From: Bacteroidota bacterium
GTDB taxonomy: Bacteria > Bacteroidota > Bacteroidia > Bacteroidales > B18-G4
Assembly (NCBI GenBank): GCA_003648575.1
Contig: QMPN01000081.1
Location: forward strand, 1-11,398
Direction of reading: 5' to 3'
DNA: 11,398 nucleotides
Shown: piece after piece, positions 1 to 7,461 of the stretch
How positions within the stretch are numbered: the first letter of the stretch is position 1
Layout: the number at the start of each line of letters is the position of its first letter
Notes under the pieces: generated by a model
Database searches by the model: none
What the model was told of the DNA's origin: nothing
What the model saw: the letters and a program-made list of their open reading frames with translations, nothing else
Made by a program: the position numbers and the translations under genes

Positions 1-91
<91 letters not shown>

Positions 92-169
92 CTGCTGTCT
101 TCCAGCTTCAATATTCGCTATTTTAATGTAAACAACGTAATCTATCGGGAATGTTCCGCAAAATTTTTC

Positions 170-177
170 TATTTTTG
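170..177 (+). promoter_or_regulatory. Putative -7 element for the phenylalanine hydroxylase gene
   Basis: TATTTTTG matches the Bacteroidota -7 consensus TAnnTTTG exactly and ends 32 bases before the ATG at 210. This would give a leader of roughly 25 bases. No TTG or TTTG lies at the expected distance upstream for a -33 element. The rest of 92-209 is AT-rich, with a short GGAATGTTCC inverted repeat at 148-157, close to where a -33 element would sit. The same octamer is used as the -7 box proposed for the T9SS gene. Confidence 0.45.
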
Positions 178-209
178 ATACAATTTAAAACATTTCTAAA
201 TAGCCTGTC

Positions 210-1931
210 ATGGAAATGAATGAAGTTTTAGATCGCTTGCCGAGGCATCTGCTCGACCTTGTCATCGATCAACCTTACAATGAATATACAGCGCAGGATC
301 ATGCCCTGTGGCGTTATGTGATGCGGCAGAATGTACGTTTCCTGGGGAAGATGGCCCATGGCTCCTATACTGATGGATTGAGGCAGACCGGGATCAGTAT
401 CGACCGTATACCGCACATGTATGGCATGAACCGTATTCTGAAGGAGATCGGATGGGCAGCTGTAGCCGTTGACGGCTTCATTCCTCCGGCGGCATTCATG
501 GAATTCCAGGCTTATAAAGTGCTGGTGATCGCGGCCGACATCAGGCCCATTGGTCAGATCGAGTACACCCCGGCCCCGGACATCATACACGAAGCAGCCG
601 GGCACGCACCCATCATTGCCGACCCTGAGTACGCCGAATACCTCAGGCTTTTCGGGGAGATAGGGAGCAAGGCGTTTTCCTCAGCGGCCAACTACAGACT
701 GTATGAGGCCATCAGGCACCTTTCCATTCTTAAGACCGACCCCTATACCCCTAAGGATAAGATCATTGACGCAGAGAAGAAACTGAGTGAAAAAGAAAAA
801 GAACTCGGCGAATTATCAGAAATGTCGCTGATCAGGAACCTTCACTGGTGGACCGTTGAATATGGTTTGATCGGTGAGTTGAAAAACCCAAAGATCTATG
901 GTGCCGGACTCTTATCATCCATTGGAGAAAGTCAGCACGCAATGGGAGATAAGGTTAAAAAGATCCCTTACGATATCCATGCAAAGGATTTTGCTTTCGA
1001 CATCACAAACATGCAGCCCCAACTTTTTGTGACGCCGGACTTCCCCCATCTGACTGCAGTGCTCAGAGAATTTGAGAAAAGCATGGCCCTCAAACGCGGC
1101 GGATTATATGGAATTAATCAGGCTATCGCATCCGAAAGTGATGCCACCTGCGTTTACAGTTCCGGACTCGAAGTATCGGGGATATTTACAAAGGTGATCG
1201 AAGAAAATGGTCAGCCGGTATACCTTCAGACGAATGGCCCCAGCACCTTGAATTTCAAAAACAAACAGCTGCGTGGCCATGGAAAAGAACAGCATCCTCA
1301 TGGCTATGGATCTCCCATAGGAATGATCAAGGGTGTTTCCGTTCCTCCTGAGAAACTAACTGAAAGCAAACTATCCGAGCACGGGATTGAAAAGGGCAAG
1401 GCATGTAAGATCGAATTTGAATCGGGCATTTGCCTTGAGGGCGTACTTTTCAGCAGCGTCGTTGAGAAAAACAATTTATTGCTGCTTTCCTTCAGCGAGT
1501 GCACAGTCAGGTATCGCGACCAGTTACTCTTCGAACCCGGATGGGGCGTTTATGACATGGCCATCGGGGCGGAGATCGTATCCTGCTTCAGTGGACCATC
1601 CGATCCTGATGCTTATGGGCTCAGGTTCCCGGTGCCCCATGAAAAAACCCATAAGATCATTCATGATGAAGACAGTCTGAAGCTTTTCAGGATGTATCAG
1701 GAAGTCAGGGATGTGCGGGAAGCAAACAGCGCCGACACTGATTTCGATTGTATTATAGAAACGCTGATCACTGATTATCCTGATGACTGGCTCCTGACTA
1801 TTGAAGTTCTTGAATTTGCCAGGAAAACAGGGAATGTGGAATTGAAAAATATGGCAGGCTCTTACCTGACAGAGATCATAAAGAATTATCCTGAATATAC
1901 CCGGCTCATCGAGCAGGGCAAAGACCTTTAA
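210..1931 (+). CDS. phhA: Phenylalanine 4-hydroxylase, long form (aromatic amino acid hydroxylase)
   Basis: This 573-residue protein is a tetrahydrobiopterin-dependent, non-haem iron hydroxylase expected to convert phenylalanine to tyrosine. The iron site is visible: HEAAGH at residues 127-132 gives the two histidines, and WWTVEYGLI at 213-221 gives the glutamate (E217). The pterin/iron region YTPAPDIIHE precedes it, and GLLSSIGE (233-240) matches the family's GLLSS segment. From memory, the second histidine and the glutamate lie about 40 residues apart in animal and Chromobacterium enzymes. Here they are 85 apart because of a charged, probably helical insertion at about 165-208. There is no N-terminal ACT regulatory domain. 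Residues about 310-573 form a C-terminal extension of unknown role. The ATG at 210 was chosen because the conserved region follows soon after; an in-frame ATG at 216 is an alternative. Tyrosine or tryptophan hydroxylation is possible, but the neighbouring tyrosine-degradation operon favours phenylalanine. Confidence 0.93.
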   Translation: MEMNEVLDRLPRHLLDLVIDQPYNEYTAQDHALWRYVMRQNVRFLGKMAHGSYTDGLRQTGISIDRIPHMYGMNRILKEIGWAAVAVDGFIPPAAFMEFQAYKVLVIAADIRPIGQIEYTPAPDIIHEAAGHAPIIADPEYAEYLRLFGEIGSKAFSSAANYRLYEAIRHLSILKTDPYTPKDKIIDAEKKLSEKEKELGELSEMSLIRNLHWWTVEYGLIGELKNPKIYGAGLLSSIGESQHAMGDKVKKIPYDIHAKDFAFDITNMQPQLFVTPDFPHLTAVLREFEKSMALKRGGLYGINQAIASESDATCVYSSGLEVSGIFTKVIEENGQPVYLQTNGPSTLNFKNKQLRGHGKEQHPHGYGSPIGMIKGVSVPPEKLTESKLSEHGIEKGKACKIEFESGICLEGVLFSSVVEKNNLLLLSFSECTVRYRDQLLFEPGWGVYDMAIGAEIVSCFSGPSDPDAYGLRFPVPHEKTHKIIHDEDSLKLFRMYQEVRDVREANSADTDFDCIIETLITDYPDDWLLTIEVLEFARKTGNVELKNMAGSYLTEIIKNYPEYTRLIEQGKDL

Positions 1932-2545
1932 AACTGCTTTTTCAGATCGAAGATGGCGGGGCCGAAAGCCTCACAATAGTGATCGCCTCCCATTCTACCC
2001 ACTAATCGTATCTTATTTGGATCGATAAAGCCTTTCTCGTCCAGTACACTGTCATCGACATGCATCATCATTATCTCACAGATGACAAGATTGCCGGCAC
2101 CACCCTGATCACCGGTTTCTATTACCTGCCGCACCTTGCACTCGAATTGCACAGGTGATTCCTTCACCCTGAATGGCTTCACTTTGACAGAAGGTACCAT
2201 TGTCAGACCTGTTTCGAGAAATTCATTGACCCCATGTGGAAATTCAGTACTGCTGAGATTAGCGAGTTCAACGATTTCCCTGGTCACCACGTTGATGACC
2301 ACCTCCGGCACCTTTTTCACATTCTCGTATGTATCCTTGGTAGTGTTGTCCCTGCCCCTGCGTGATGGGGAAAAAATCAGGGTAGTGGGGTTAACCCCAA
2401 AAGCATTGAAGAAGCTAAAAGGGGAAAGGTTGGGATTTCCACGTTTATCCAATGTACTTGCCAGGGCAATGGGCCTGGGAGAAACAGCAGCAGTTACGAT
2501 GCGCTGACGTTCGGGGATGCTTAATTCAGCCGGATCTATTTTCAT
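1928..2545 (-). CDS. Flavin-reductase-like FMN-binding split-barrel protein
   Basis: The 205-residue product matches the flavin reductase-like family (DIM6/NTAB type), whose members bind FMN in a split beta-barrel. Diagnostic segments are RPIALAST (24-31), the GNPNLSPFSFFN stretch (36-47) and FSPSRRGRDNTTKDT (58-72), the last probably contacting the flavin phosphate. The start lies 6 bases after the fumarylacetoacetase stop, so it should be the last gene of the homogentisate operon. Its stop codon overlaps that of the convergent phenylalanine hydroxylase gene by 4 bases (TTAA, 1928-1931). The family includes flavin reductases and enzymes acting on small organic molecules, and the substrate cannot be read from sequence. 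The operon lacks maleylacetoacetate isomerase, so a role near that step is possible but is only inference. Confidence 0.85.
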   Translation of the reverse strand: MKIDPAELSIPERQRIVTAAVSPRPIALASTLDKRGNPNLSPFSFFNAFGVNPTTLIFSPSRRGRDNTTKDTYENVKKVPEVVINVVTREIVELANLSSTEFPHGVNEFLETGLTMVPSVKVKPFRVKESPVQFECKVRQVIETGDQGGAGNLVICEIMMMHVDDSVLDEKGFIDPNKIRLVGRMGGDHYCEAFGPAIFDLKKQF

Positions 2546-2551
2546 ACGCTC

Positions 2552-3835
2552 TTATTTATTCTCTATTGCAGGCAGGATGGTGGTCTGTACTTCACCAAAT
2601 CCGATCCTGACCAGGTTATTTTTGGCATATCCCCTCATGATCACTTTATCATGATCGGCGATAAATTTACGTTCACTGCCATCTTTCAGTTTGAGGGGTT
2701 TCGTTCCCTTCCACGAAAGTTCAAGCATGGAACCATATGAATCCGGAGTGGGTCCGCTTATGGTGCCGCTGCCATACATATCGCCAGGCTTGATATTGCA
2801 TCCGTTTACCGTTTGATGGGCCAGTTGCTGAGCCATATTCCAATACATATATTTAAAATTGGAACGGCATATCAGGTTTTCTTCACCTCCCCCGGGTTGC
2901 AGAATAACTTCGAGATTGATATCGAAGCTCTTCTTTCCGAAAAACTGAAGATAAGGGAGCACCGGAGGATCCTGTTTCGGGCCTTCTACCCTGAAATTTT
3001 CCAGGGCTTCAAGGGTCACGATCCATGGAGAGATGACAGAACCGAAATTTTTTCCAAGGAATGGGCCCAGGGGCACATATTCCCACTTCTGTATATCCCT
3101 GGCCGACAAGTCATTAAATAGAACCATGCCAAAAATATAATTCTCAGCATCTTCTACTGTTATACTGCTTCCCAGTGCAGTACTTTCAGATGTTATAAAA
3201 GCCATCTCAAGTTCAAAGTCTAGCAGTCTGCTCGGCCCGAATGATGGACTATCTGCATCGTCAGCTTTGGTTTGTCCCATCGGTCTGTGAATGTCTGTTT
3301 CACTCACAACAATTGATGAGCTCCTGCCATGGTATCCTACAGGAATATGTTTCCAGTTGGGTAGCAAAGCATTGTCGGGGTCCCTGAACATTACACCAAC
3401 ATTCGTAGCATGTTCAATACTGGAGTAGAAGTCTGTATAATCACCTACCGACACCGGTAACAGCATCTCTACAGCCCCAATATCATAGAGTGCCATCTTA
3501 CGGGCCTCTGTATTTTCCTTCAAATCGTCACAACTCTGGCTGAATAACTCAGCTATTCTATTCCGTACGCGGGTCGTTATTTCTTTACCCAGCGCAACAA
3601 AATCATTCAGTACAGGCGCAAAAAACACGCTGCGATCGCCAATCCCAAGATTATCGAAGTAGCCAAATTCCGCAAGAGCCGAAAGGTCGATCACCGTATT
3701 GCCAATACGCGTGGCTGCAGTTCCTTCTTTCTTTTTTGTACGGAAAATCCCGAAAGGTATGTTTTGAATAGGAAAATCTGAATTCTCAGGCACCTCCACC
3801 CATGATTTCAAATGTATATCATTGGCCTCAATCAT
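2552..3835 (-). CDS. fahA: Fumarylacetoacetase
   Basis: This 427-residue enzyme hydrolyses fumarylacetoacetate to fumarate and acetoacetate, the last step of tyrosine degradation. The active-site set of the mouse enzyme is preserved at a constant offset of nine residues. The metal ligands are D135 (in DYTDFYSS), E208 and E210 (in DFELEMAF) and D242 (in NDLSARD). The general base is H142 (in EHATNVG), and K262 corresponds to the mouse active-site lysine. The C-terminal segment GDMYGSGTISGPTPDSYGSM (351-370) is also typical. Length is normal for the full two-domain family, not the short FAH-fold hydrolases. It is the third gene of the operon. It is separated from the upstream dioxygenase gene by 75 bases of 7-bp repeats and from the downstream flavin-reductase-like gene by 6 bases. 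Confidence 0.97.
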   Translation of the reverse strand: MIEANDIHLKSWVEVPENSDFPIQNIPFGIFRTKKKEGTAATRIGNTVIDLSALAEFGYFDNLGIGDRSVFFAPVLNDFVALGKEITTRVRNRIAELFSQSCDDLKENTEARKMALYDIGAVEMLLPVSVGDYTDFYSSIEHATNVGVMFRDPDNALLPNWKHIPVGYHGRSSSIVVSETDIHRPMGQTKADDADSPSFGPSRLLDFELEMAFITSESTALGSSITVEDAENYIFGMVLFNDLSARDIQKWEYVPLGPFLGKNFGSVISPWIVTLEALENFRVEGPKQDPPVLPYLQFFGKKSFDINLEVILQPGGGEENLICRSNFKYMYWNMAQQLAHQTVNGCNIKPGDMYGSGTISGPTPDSYGSMLELSWKGTKPLKLKDGSERKFIADHDKVIMRGYAKNNLVRIGFGEVQTTILPAIENK

Positions 3836-3837
3836 AT

Positions 3838-3914
3838 TAATTTTGAATTTTTAATTCTTAATTTTCAATTTACTTCTGATTTCTGACTTCAAACTTCAAA
3901 GTTCAGACTTCTAC
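3838..3914. repeat. Degenerate 7-bp period array between hppD and fahA
   Basis: Eleven units keep strict 7-base phase across the whole gap between the two operon genes. On the plus strand the first five resemble TAATTTT (for example TAATTTT, GAATTTT, TAATTCT, TAATTTT, CAATTTA). The next six resemble CTTCAAA (CTTCTGA, TTTCTGA, CTTCAAA, CTTCAAA, GTTCAGA, CTTCTAC). The sequence type switches within the array without breaking phase. The last unit contains the stop codon of the 4-hydroxyphenylpyruvate dioxygenase gene (TAG, complement of 3911-3913). No promoter-like sequence was seen inside it. Confidence 0.8.
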
Positions 3915-5005
3915 AATGTGCCTCTGCGTTCCTGTTCTCTTTCGATAGATTCAAACAGGGCTTTAAAATTCCCTTTACCAAATGATTTAGCTCCTTTACG
4001 CTGTATGATCTCGTAAAAAACTGTTGGTCGGTCTTCTACTGGTTTGGTAAAGATCTGCAGGAGGTAGCCTTCATCATCCCTGTCGATAAGGATACCCAGC
4101 TTCTGCAGCTCTTTCAGCTGCTCATCGATATGCCCAACCCTGTCGAGGACTGTTTCATAATATGTGTCAGGCACAAAAAGGAACTCCACGCCCCTTCTTT
4201 TCAGCTCACTGACGGTATAAATAATATCGTCGGTAGCCATGGCGACATGTTGTACTCCTGCACCGCGATAAAAATTAATGTACTCCTCTATCTGTGACAT
4301 CTTTTTTCCTTTGGCCGGCTCATTGATAGGGAATTTGATCCTGCCATTATCGTTTGACATCACCTTACTCATCAAGGCTGTATACTCAGTTGAAATGTCA
4401 GTATCATCGAAGGAGATCAGCTGTTTAAAGCCCATCACCTCAATGTAAAATTTCGCCCATACATCCATCTCGCCCCAGCCAACATTGCCTACCATATGAT
4501 CAACATACTTCAATCCAAGGGATTCAGGTTTGTAATCCGGTTCCCATTTTACAAAACCGGGCAGGAATGTCCCTTTATAATTTTTCCTTTCAACAAAAAC
4601 GTGAACTGTTTCGCCATAGGTATGTATTCCAGCCGTGACTACTTCACCATGCTCATCTTTTTTGGTGACAGGCTCGAAGTATGACTTCGCTCCGCGTTGG
4701 GTAGTTTCTTTCCACGACTTTGCAGCATCATCTACCCAGAGCGCCACTACCTTAACACCGTCACCGTGTTCTTTTACATGATCGGCAATGCTCGACTCCG
4801 GTTTTAAGGCTGTAGTAAAGATGAAGCGGATCTTATCCTGCTCCAACACGTATGATGTCTTCTCCTTGTCGCCCGTTTCGAGTCCGCTATACGCTAGTGG
4901 CTGAAATCCAAATGCACTCTGATAATAATAGGCTACCTGCTTGGCATTGCCTACATAAAATTCAACAAAATCGGTACCATTGATCGGTAAAAAATCTTCA
5001 CTCAT
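3911..5005 (-). CDS. hppD: 4-hydroxyphenylpyruvate dioxygenase
   Basis: This 364-residue non-haem iron dioxygenase converts 4-hydroxyphenylpyruvate to homogentisate with loss of CO2. It has the two-domain vicinal-oxygen-chelate fold. The N-terminal barrel is at about 8-140 (DFVEFYVGN, AFGFQPLAY) and the catalytic barrel at about 165-340. The iron ligands are visible as H170 (in YVDHMVGN), H253 (in GAGVQHVAMATDD) and E332 (in FYEIIQR). Other family signatures are KFPINEPA (224-231), LLQIFTKP (315-322) and the C-terminal gate helix FGKGNFKALFESIE (342-355). The start is 22 bases after the homogentisate dioxygenase stop, so the two are very likely co-transcribed. Hydroxymandelate synthase is a related alternative, but the flanking homogentisate genes argue against it. 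Confidence 0.97.
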   Translation of the reverse strand: MSEDFLPINGTDFVEFYVGNAKQVAYYYQSAFGFQPLAYSGLETGDKEKTSYVLEQDKIRFIFTTALKPESSIADHVKEHGDGVKVVALWVDDAAKSWKETTQRGAKSYFEPVTKKDEHGEVVTAGIHTYGETVHVFVERKNYKGTFLPGFVKWEPDYKPESLGLKYVDHMVGNVGWGEMDVWAKFYIEVMGFKQLISFDDTDISTEYTALMSKVMSNDNGRIKFPINEPAKGKKMSQIEEYINFYRGAGVQHVAMATDDIIYTVSELKRRGVEFLFVPDTYYETVLDRVGHIDEQLKELQKLGILIDRDDEGYLLQIFTKPVEDRPTVFYEIIQRKGAKSFGKGNFKALFESIEREQERRGTL

Positions 5006-5027
5006 TGTATTCTGATTTTAATTGTTC

Positions 5028-6188
5028 TTAATCGTTGAGCCAGCTCAGGTAATAGTCCTGATCCTCTATATTAAGGGCAGCCTTGGTGATCTTCAACGGT
5101 TTGAAGGTATCGATCATCACGGCCAGCTCATTGGTTTCTTTTTTTCCTATGCTTTTTTCTACAGCACCCGGATGGGGTCCATGCGGTAAGCCTGTGGGAT
5201 GCAAAGTCAGCTGTCCACGTTCAACATGCTTACGGCTCATAAACTCACCGTCGACATAGTACAGCACTTCATCCGAATCCACATTGCTGTGGTGATATGG
5301 TGCAGGGATAGCTTCGGGATGGTAATCATACAGCCTGGGCACGAAGGCGCAGGTCACGTAGTTACGGCCCTCAAAGGTTTGATGTACAGTTGGTGGCTGG
5401 TGTACCCTTCCTGTGATGGGTTCAAAGTCATGGATCGACAATGCATATGGGTAGTGATAGCCATCCCAGCCGACCAGGTCGAAGGGGTGTGTTGCATAGT
5501 GATAGGGAAACATCATATGGTCACGTTTGATGTAGACCAGGAAGTCGCCCTCCTCATCGTGAGTTTCCAGCGTCCGGGGAACCCTGATGTCTCTTTCATA
5601 AAAGGGTGAATGCTCCAGCAACTGCCCATTATTGCTCATATACCTCTTTGGGAAGCGGATGGGTGAATAGGATTCCATGATCAGCAGCCTGTTGGCTGAA
5701 GTCTTGAAATGAAGCTGGTAGATCACAGCACGTGGAACGATAAGGTGGTCGCCGGGCTTAAAATCCAGCAGACCGTACATGGTCTTTAATACACCTTCTC
5801 CTTCATGTACAAAGATCATCTCATCAGCACCGGAATTCTTAAAAAAGTATGTTGTCATGGATTCCTGTGGTGCAGCAAGTATGATAGCCACGTCATTATT
5901 AAACATGACCGTCTTGCGGCTTTTCAGGTAATCCTTTTCAGGTTTCACAGCAAAACCCTGGAAGCTCCTGTGCTGCATATTATGCTCGATAGCAGCCTCT
6001 GGCGCAACTGAATAGGGCTCGCCTATCGATTTCACCAGTGTTGGGGGATAGTGATGGTACACCAGGGAATAGTCGTCGGAAAATCCTTCGGTAGAAACCA
6101 CTTGTTCGGCATACAGTCCTCCGTCAGCTTTCCTGAACTGTGTATGTCTTTTGTGTGGGATATCTCCCAGGCGATGATAGAAAGGCAT
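5028..6188 (-). CDS. hmgA: Homogentisate 1,2-dioxygenase
   Basis: This 386-residue cupin-fold enzyme cleaves the ring of homogentisate to give maleylacetoacetate. Probable iron ligands are H300 and E307 in PYHHSNVDSDEVLYY and H336 in PTGLPHGPHP, the latter matching the HGP motif of the family. Other typical segments are FVHEGEGVLKTMYGLLDFKP (126-145) and FDLVGWDGYHYPYALSIHDF (236-255). It is shorter than the human and Pseudomonas enzymes (about 430-445 residues). Its H-to-E spacing appears one residue longer than in the human enzyme, so it belongs to a shorter branch of the family. It is the first gene of the minus-strand operon. A perfect inverted repeat lies 31 bases upstream of its ATG, in the divergent gap with the Old Yellow Enzyme gene. 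The operon context (hppD, fahA) strongly supports the assignment. Confidence 0.94.
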   Translation of the reverse strand: MPFYHRLGDIPHKRHTQFRKADGGLYAEQVVSTEGFSDDYSLVYHHYPPTLVKSIGEPYSVAPEAAIEHNMQHRSFQGFAVKPEKDYLKSRKTVMFNNDVAIILAAPQESMTTYFFKNSGADEMIFVHEGEGVLKTMYGLLDFKPGDHLIVPRAVIYQLHFKTSANRLLIMESYSPIRFPKRYMSNNGQLLEHSPFYERDIRVPRTLETHDEEGDFLVYIKRDHMMFPYHYATHPFDLVGWDGYHYPYALSIHDFEPITGRVHQPPTVHQTFEGRNYVTCAFVPRLYDYHPEAIPAPYHHSNVDSDEVLYYVDGEFMSRKHVERGQLTLHPTGLPHGPHPGAVEKSIGKKETNELAVMIDTFKPLKITKAALNIEDQDYYLSWLND

Positions 6189-6219
6189 TGATCCGGGTAT
6201 TTATATTGATTAATATTCT

Positions 6220-6239
6220 TTCCGTTAAGAATAACGGAA
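6220..6239. promoter_or_regulatory. Perfect inverted repeat, candidate operator for the homogentisate operon
   Basis: TTCCGTTA (6220-6227) and TAACGGAA (6232-6239) form a perfect 8-bp inverted repeat around a 4-base AGAA spacer. It sits 31 bases upstream of the hmgA ATG and 75 bases upstream of the divergent oxidoreductase ATG. An imperfect minus-strand -7-like octamer (TAATTTTC, complement of 6242-6249) lies just upstream in the hmgA direction, so a start site would fall inside the repeat. That is a common place for a repressor site. A hairpin in the hmgA leader is the other reading. No regulator gene is present in the window. Confidence 0.5.
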
Positions 6240-6314
6240 CTGAAAATTAAACATTTTTCCACACTTTTTGTTCAGATATTTACGAAATGAACACTTACAT
6301 CAATTTCATCTAAC

Positions 6315-7394
6315 ATGAATAAGCTCCTTTTTACCCCATTTAAGCTAGGGAACCTCCAACTTCCCAACCGTATAATAATGGCTCCCTTAACACGCTCCAG
6401 GGCAACAATAAACAGTATCCCTACCCCTATCATGGCTGAGTATTACCGTCAGCGTGCCAGCGCCGGCCTGATCATTTCTGAGGCCACCAACATTTCCCGT
6501 CAGGGAACGGGATATCCATTTACCCCCGGCATATATACTGAAGAGCAGATCAAAGCATGGAGACCTGTTACTGAGGCAGTCCACCATGCCGGAGGAAGGA
6601 TCTTCATGCAGCTATGGCATGTAGGAAGGCATTCCCACCCCTGGTACCAGGAAAATGGAAAAGCACCGGTCTCTGCCTCTGCCATCAGGGATATGGGTAC
6701 AGTTAAAACTCCCGAAGGGGTAAAGCAAACTGTTGAGCCTCGCAGCCTTGAAATAAATGAGATTAAAGGCATTGTGATGCAATACGGACAGGCTGCCTCT
6801 AATGCTATCGAAGCAGGATTTGACGGTGTTGAGATACATGGAGCAAATGGCTACCTGATAGATCAATTTATACAGGATGGAGTAAATAAGCGGACAGATG
6901 AATATGGGGGCGCAATAGAACAGCGTTCACGATTCCTCTTTGAAGTGACAGAAGAGGTGATAGGGAGAATTGGAGCGGAACGAACAGGCTTGCGTTTATC
7001 GCCCAGTGGTATAACCCTGGATGCATCAGATTCTGACCCGGTAAATACCTTTTCATTTATTATTAATCGTCTGAATGAGCATCCCCCGGCCTATTTGCAC
7101 ATCATGGAACCCTATATGGATGTAAGCCATCTGCCTGATTATCTCCAGGACGGTGAGGTCACATCTTATTACAGGAAGATATATAAAGGGGTATTGATGA
7201 CAAACGGCAAATTTGATGCTGCGAGTGGCGACAAAATCATTCGTGAAGGACAAGCAGACCTCATCGCCTACGGCAAGCCCTTTATCTCAAATCCGGATTT
7301 AGTGAAAAAATATAACGATGGTACATCCATCACTCCGTGGAATACAGAGACATTTTATACTCAGGGGGAAGAGGGGTATAGTGATTACGAATAA
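6315..7394 (+). CDS. Old Yellow Enzyme family alkene reductase (NADH:flavin oxidoreductase)
   Basis: The 359-residue product is an FMN-dependent TIM-barrel reductase of the Old Yellow Enzyme family, which reduces activated C=C bonds using NAD(P)H. Visible features are the N-terminal LFTPFKLGNLQLPNRIIMAP and T26 in APLTRSRA. Q99 and W101 lie in MQLWHVGR. The substrate-binding pair H175/N178 and proton donor Y180 are in EIHGANGYLIDQF. QDGVNKRTDEYGG (187-199) and the FMN-phosphate region AYGKPFISNPDLV (318-330) complete the set. It resembles NemA-type N-ethylmaleimide reductases. It is transcribed away from the homogentisate operon across a 126-base gap, and no clear promoter of its own was found. 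The physiological substrate is unknown. Its last codons (TAC GAA TAA) are already part of the 7-bp repeat array that follows. Confidence 0.93.
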   Translation: MNKLLFTPFKLGNLQLPNRIIMAPLTRSRATINSIPTPIMAEYYRQRASAGLIISEATNISRQGTGYPFTPGIYTEEQIKAWRPVTEAVHHAGGRIFMQLWHVGRHSHPWYQENGKAPVSASAIRDMGTVKTPEGVKQTVEPRSLEINEIKGIVMQYGQAASNAIEAGFDGVEIHGANGYLIDQFIQDGVNKRTDEYGGAIEQRSRFLFEVTEEVIGRIGAERTGLRLSPSGITLDASDSDPVNTFSFIINRLNEHPPAYLHIMEPYMDVSHLPDYLQDGEVTSYYRKIYKGVLMTNGKFDAASGDKIIREGQADLIAYGKPFISNPDLVKKYNDGTSITPWNTETFYTQGEEGYSDYE

Positions 7395-7433
7395 CGAATA
7401 ACGAGAAACGAAAAACGAGAAACGAAAAACGAA
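7385..7433. repeat. 7-bp tandem array, unit (T/A)AACGA(A/G), at the 3' end of the OYE gene
   Basis: Seven consecutive units keep 7-base phase: TTACGAA, TAACGAA, TAACGAG, AAACGAA, AAACGAG, AAACGAA, AAACGAA. The first two units include the last two sense codons and the TAA stop of the oxidoreductase. Downstream, 7434-7461 is less regular, but CAAGCCT (7448-7454) and CAAACCT (7455-7461) are still in the same phase. The next unit would begin exactly at the stop codon of the convergent gene (7462). The sequence is unrelated to the arrays at 1-91 and 3838-3914 apart from the period. Confidence 0.85.
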
Positions 7434-7461
7434 GTGACAAAAAGCTCCAAGCCTCAAACCT

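Noticed and set aside
148..157. GGAATGTTCC as the same operator as at 6220-6239
   Set aside because: The arms share only TTCC/GGAA with the hmgA repeat and the spacing differs, so a common regulator is not supported.
1387..1680. 97-codon open frame inside the phenylalanine hydroxylase gene
   Set aside because: It is on the same strand in another frame of a clearly conserved gene and shows no recognisable domain. The other internal and antisense open frames of 60-150 codons across the window were rejected for the same reason.
6032..6262. Small minus-strand gene upstream of and overlapping hmgA
   Set aside because: Most of it overlaps the conserved N-terminal coding region of hmgA in another frame, and the rest is AT-rich promoter sequence.
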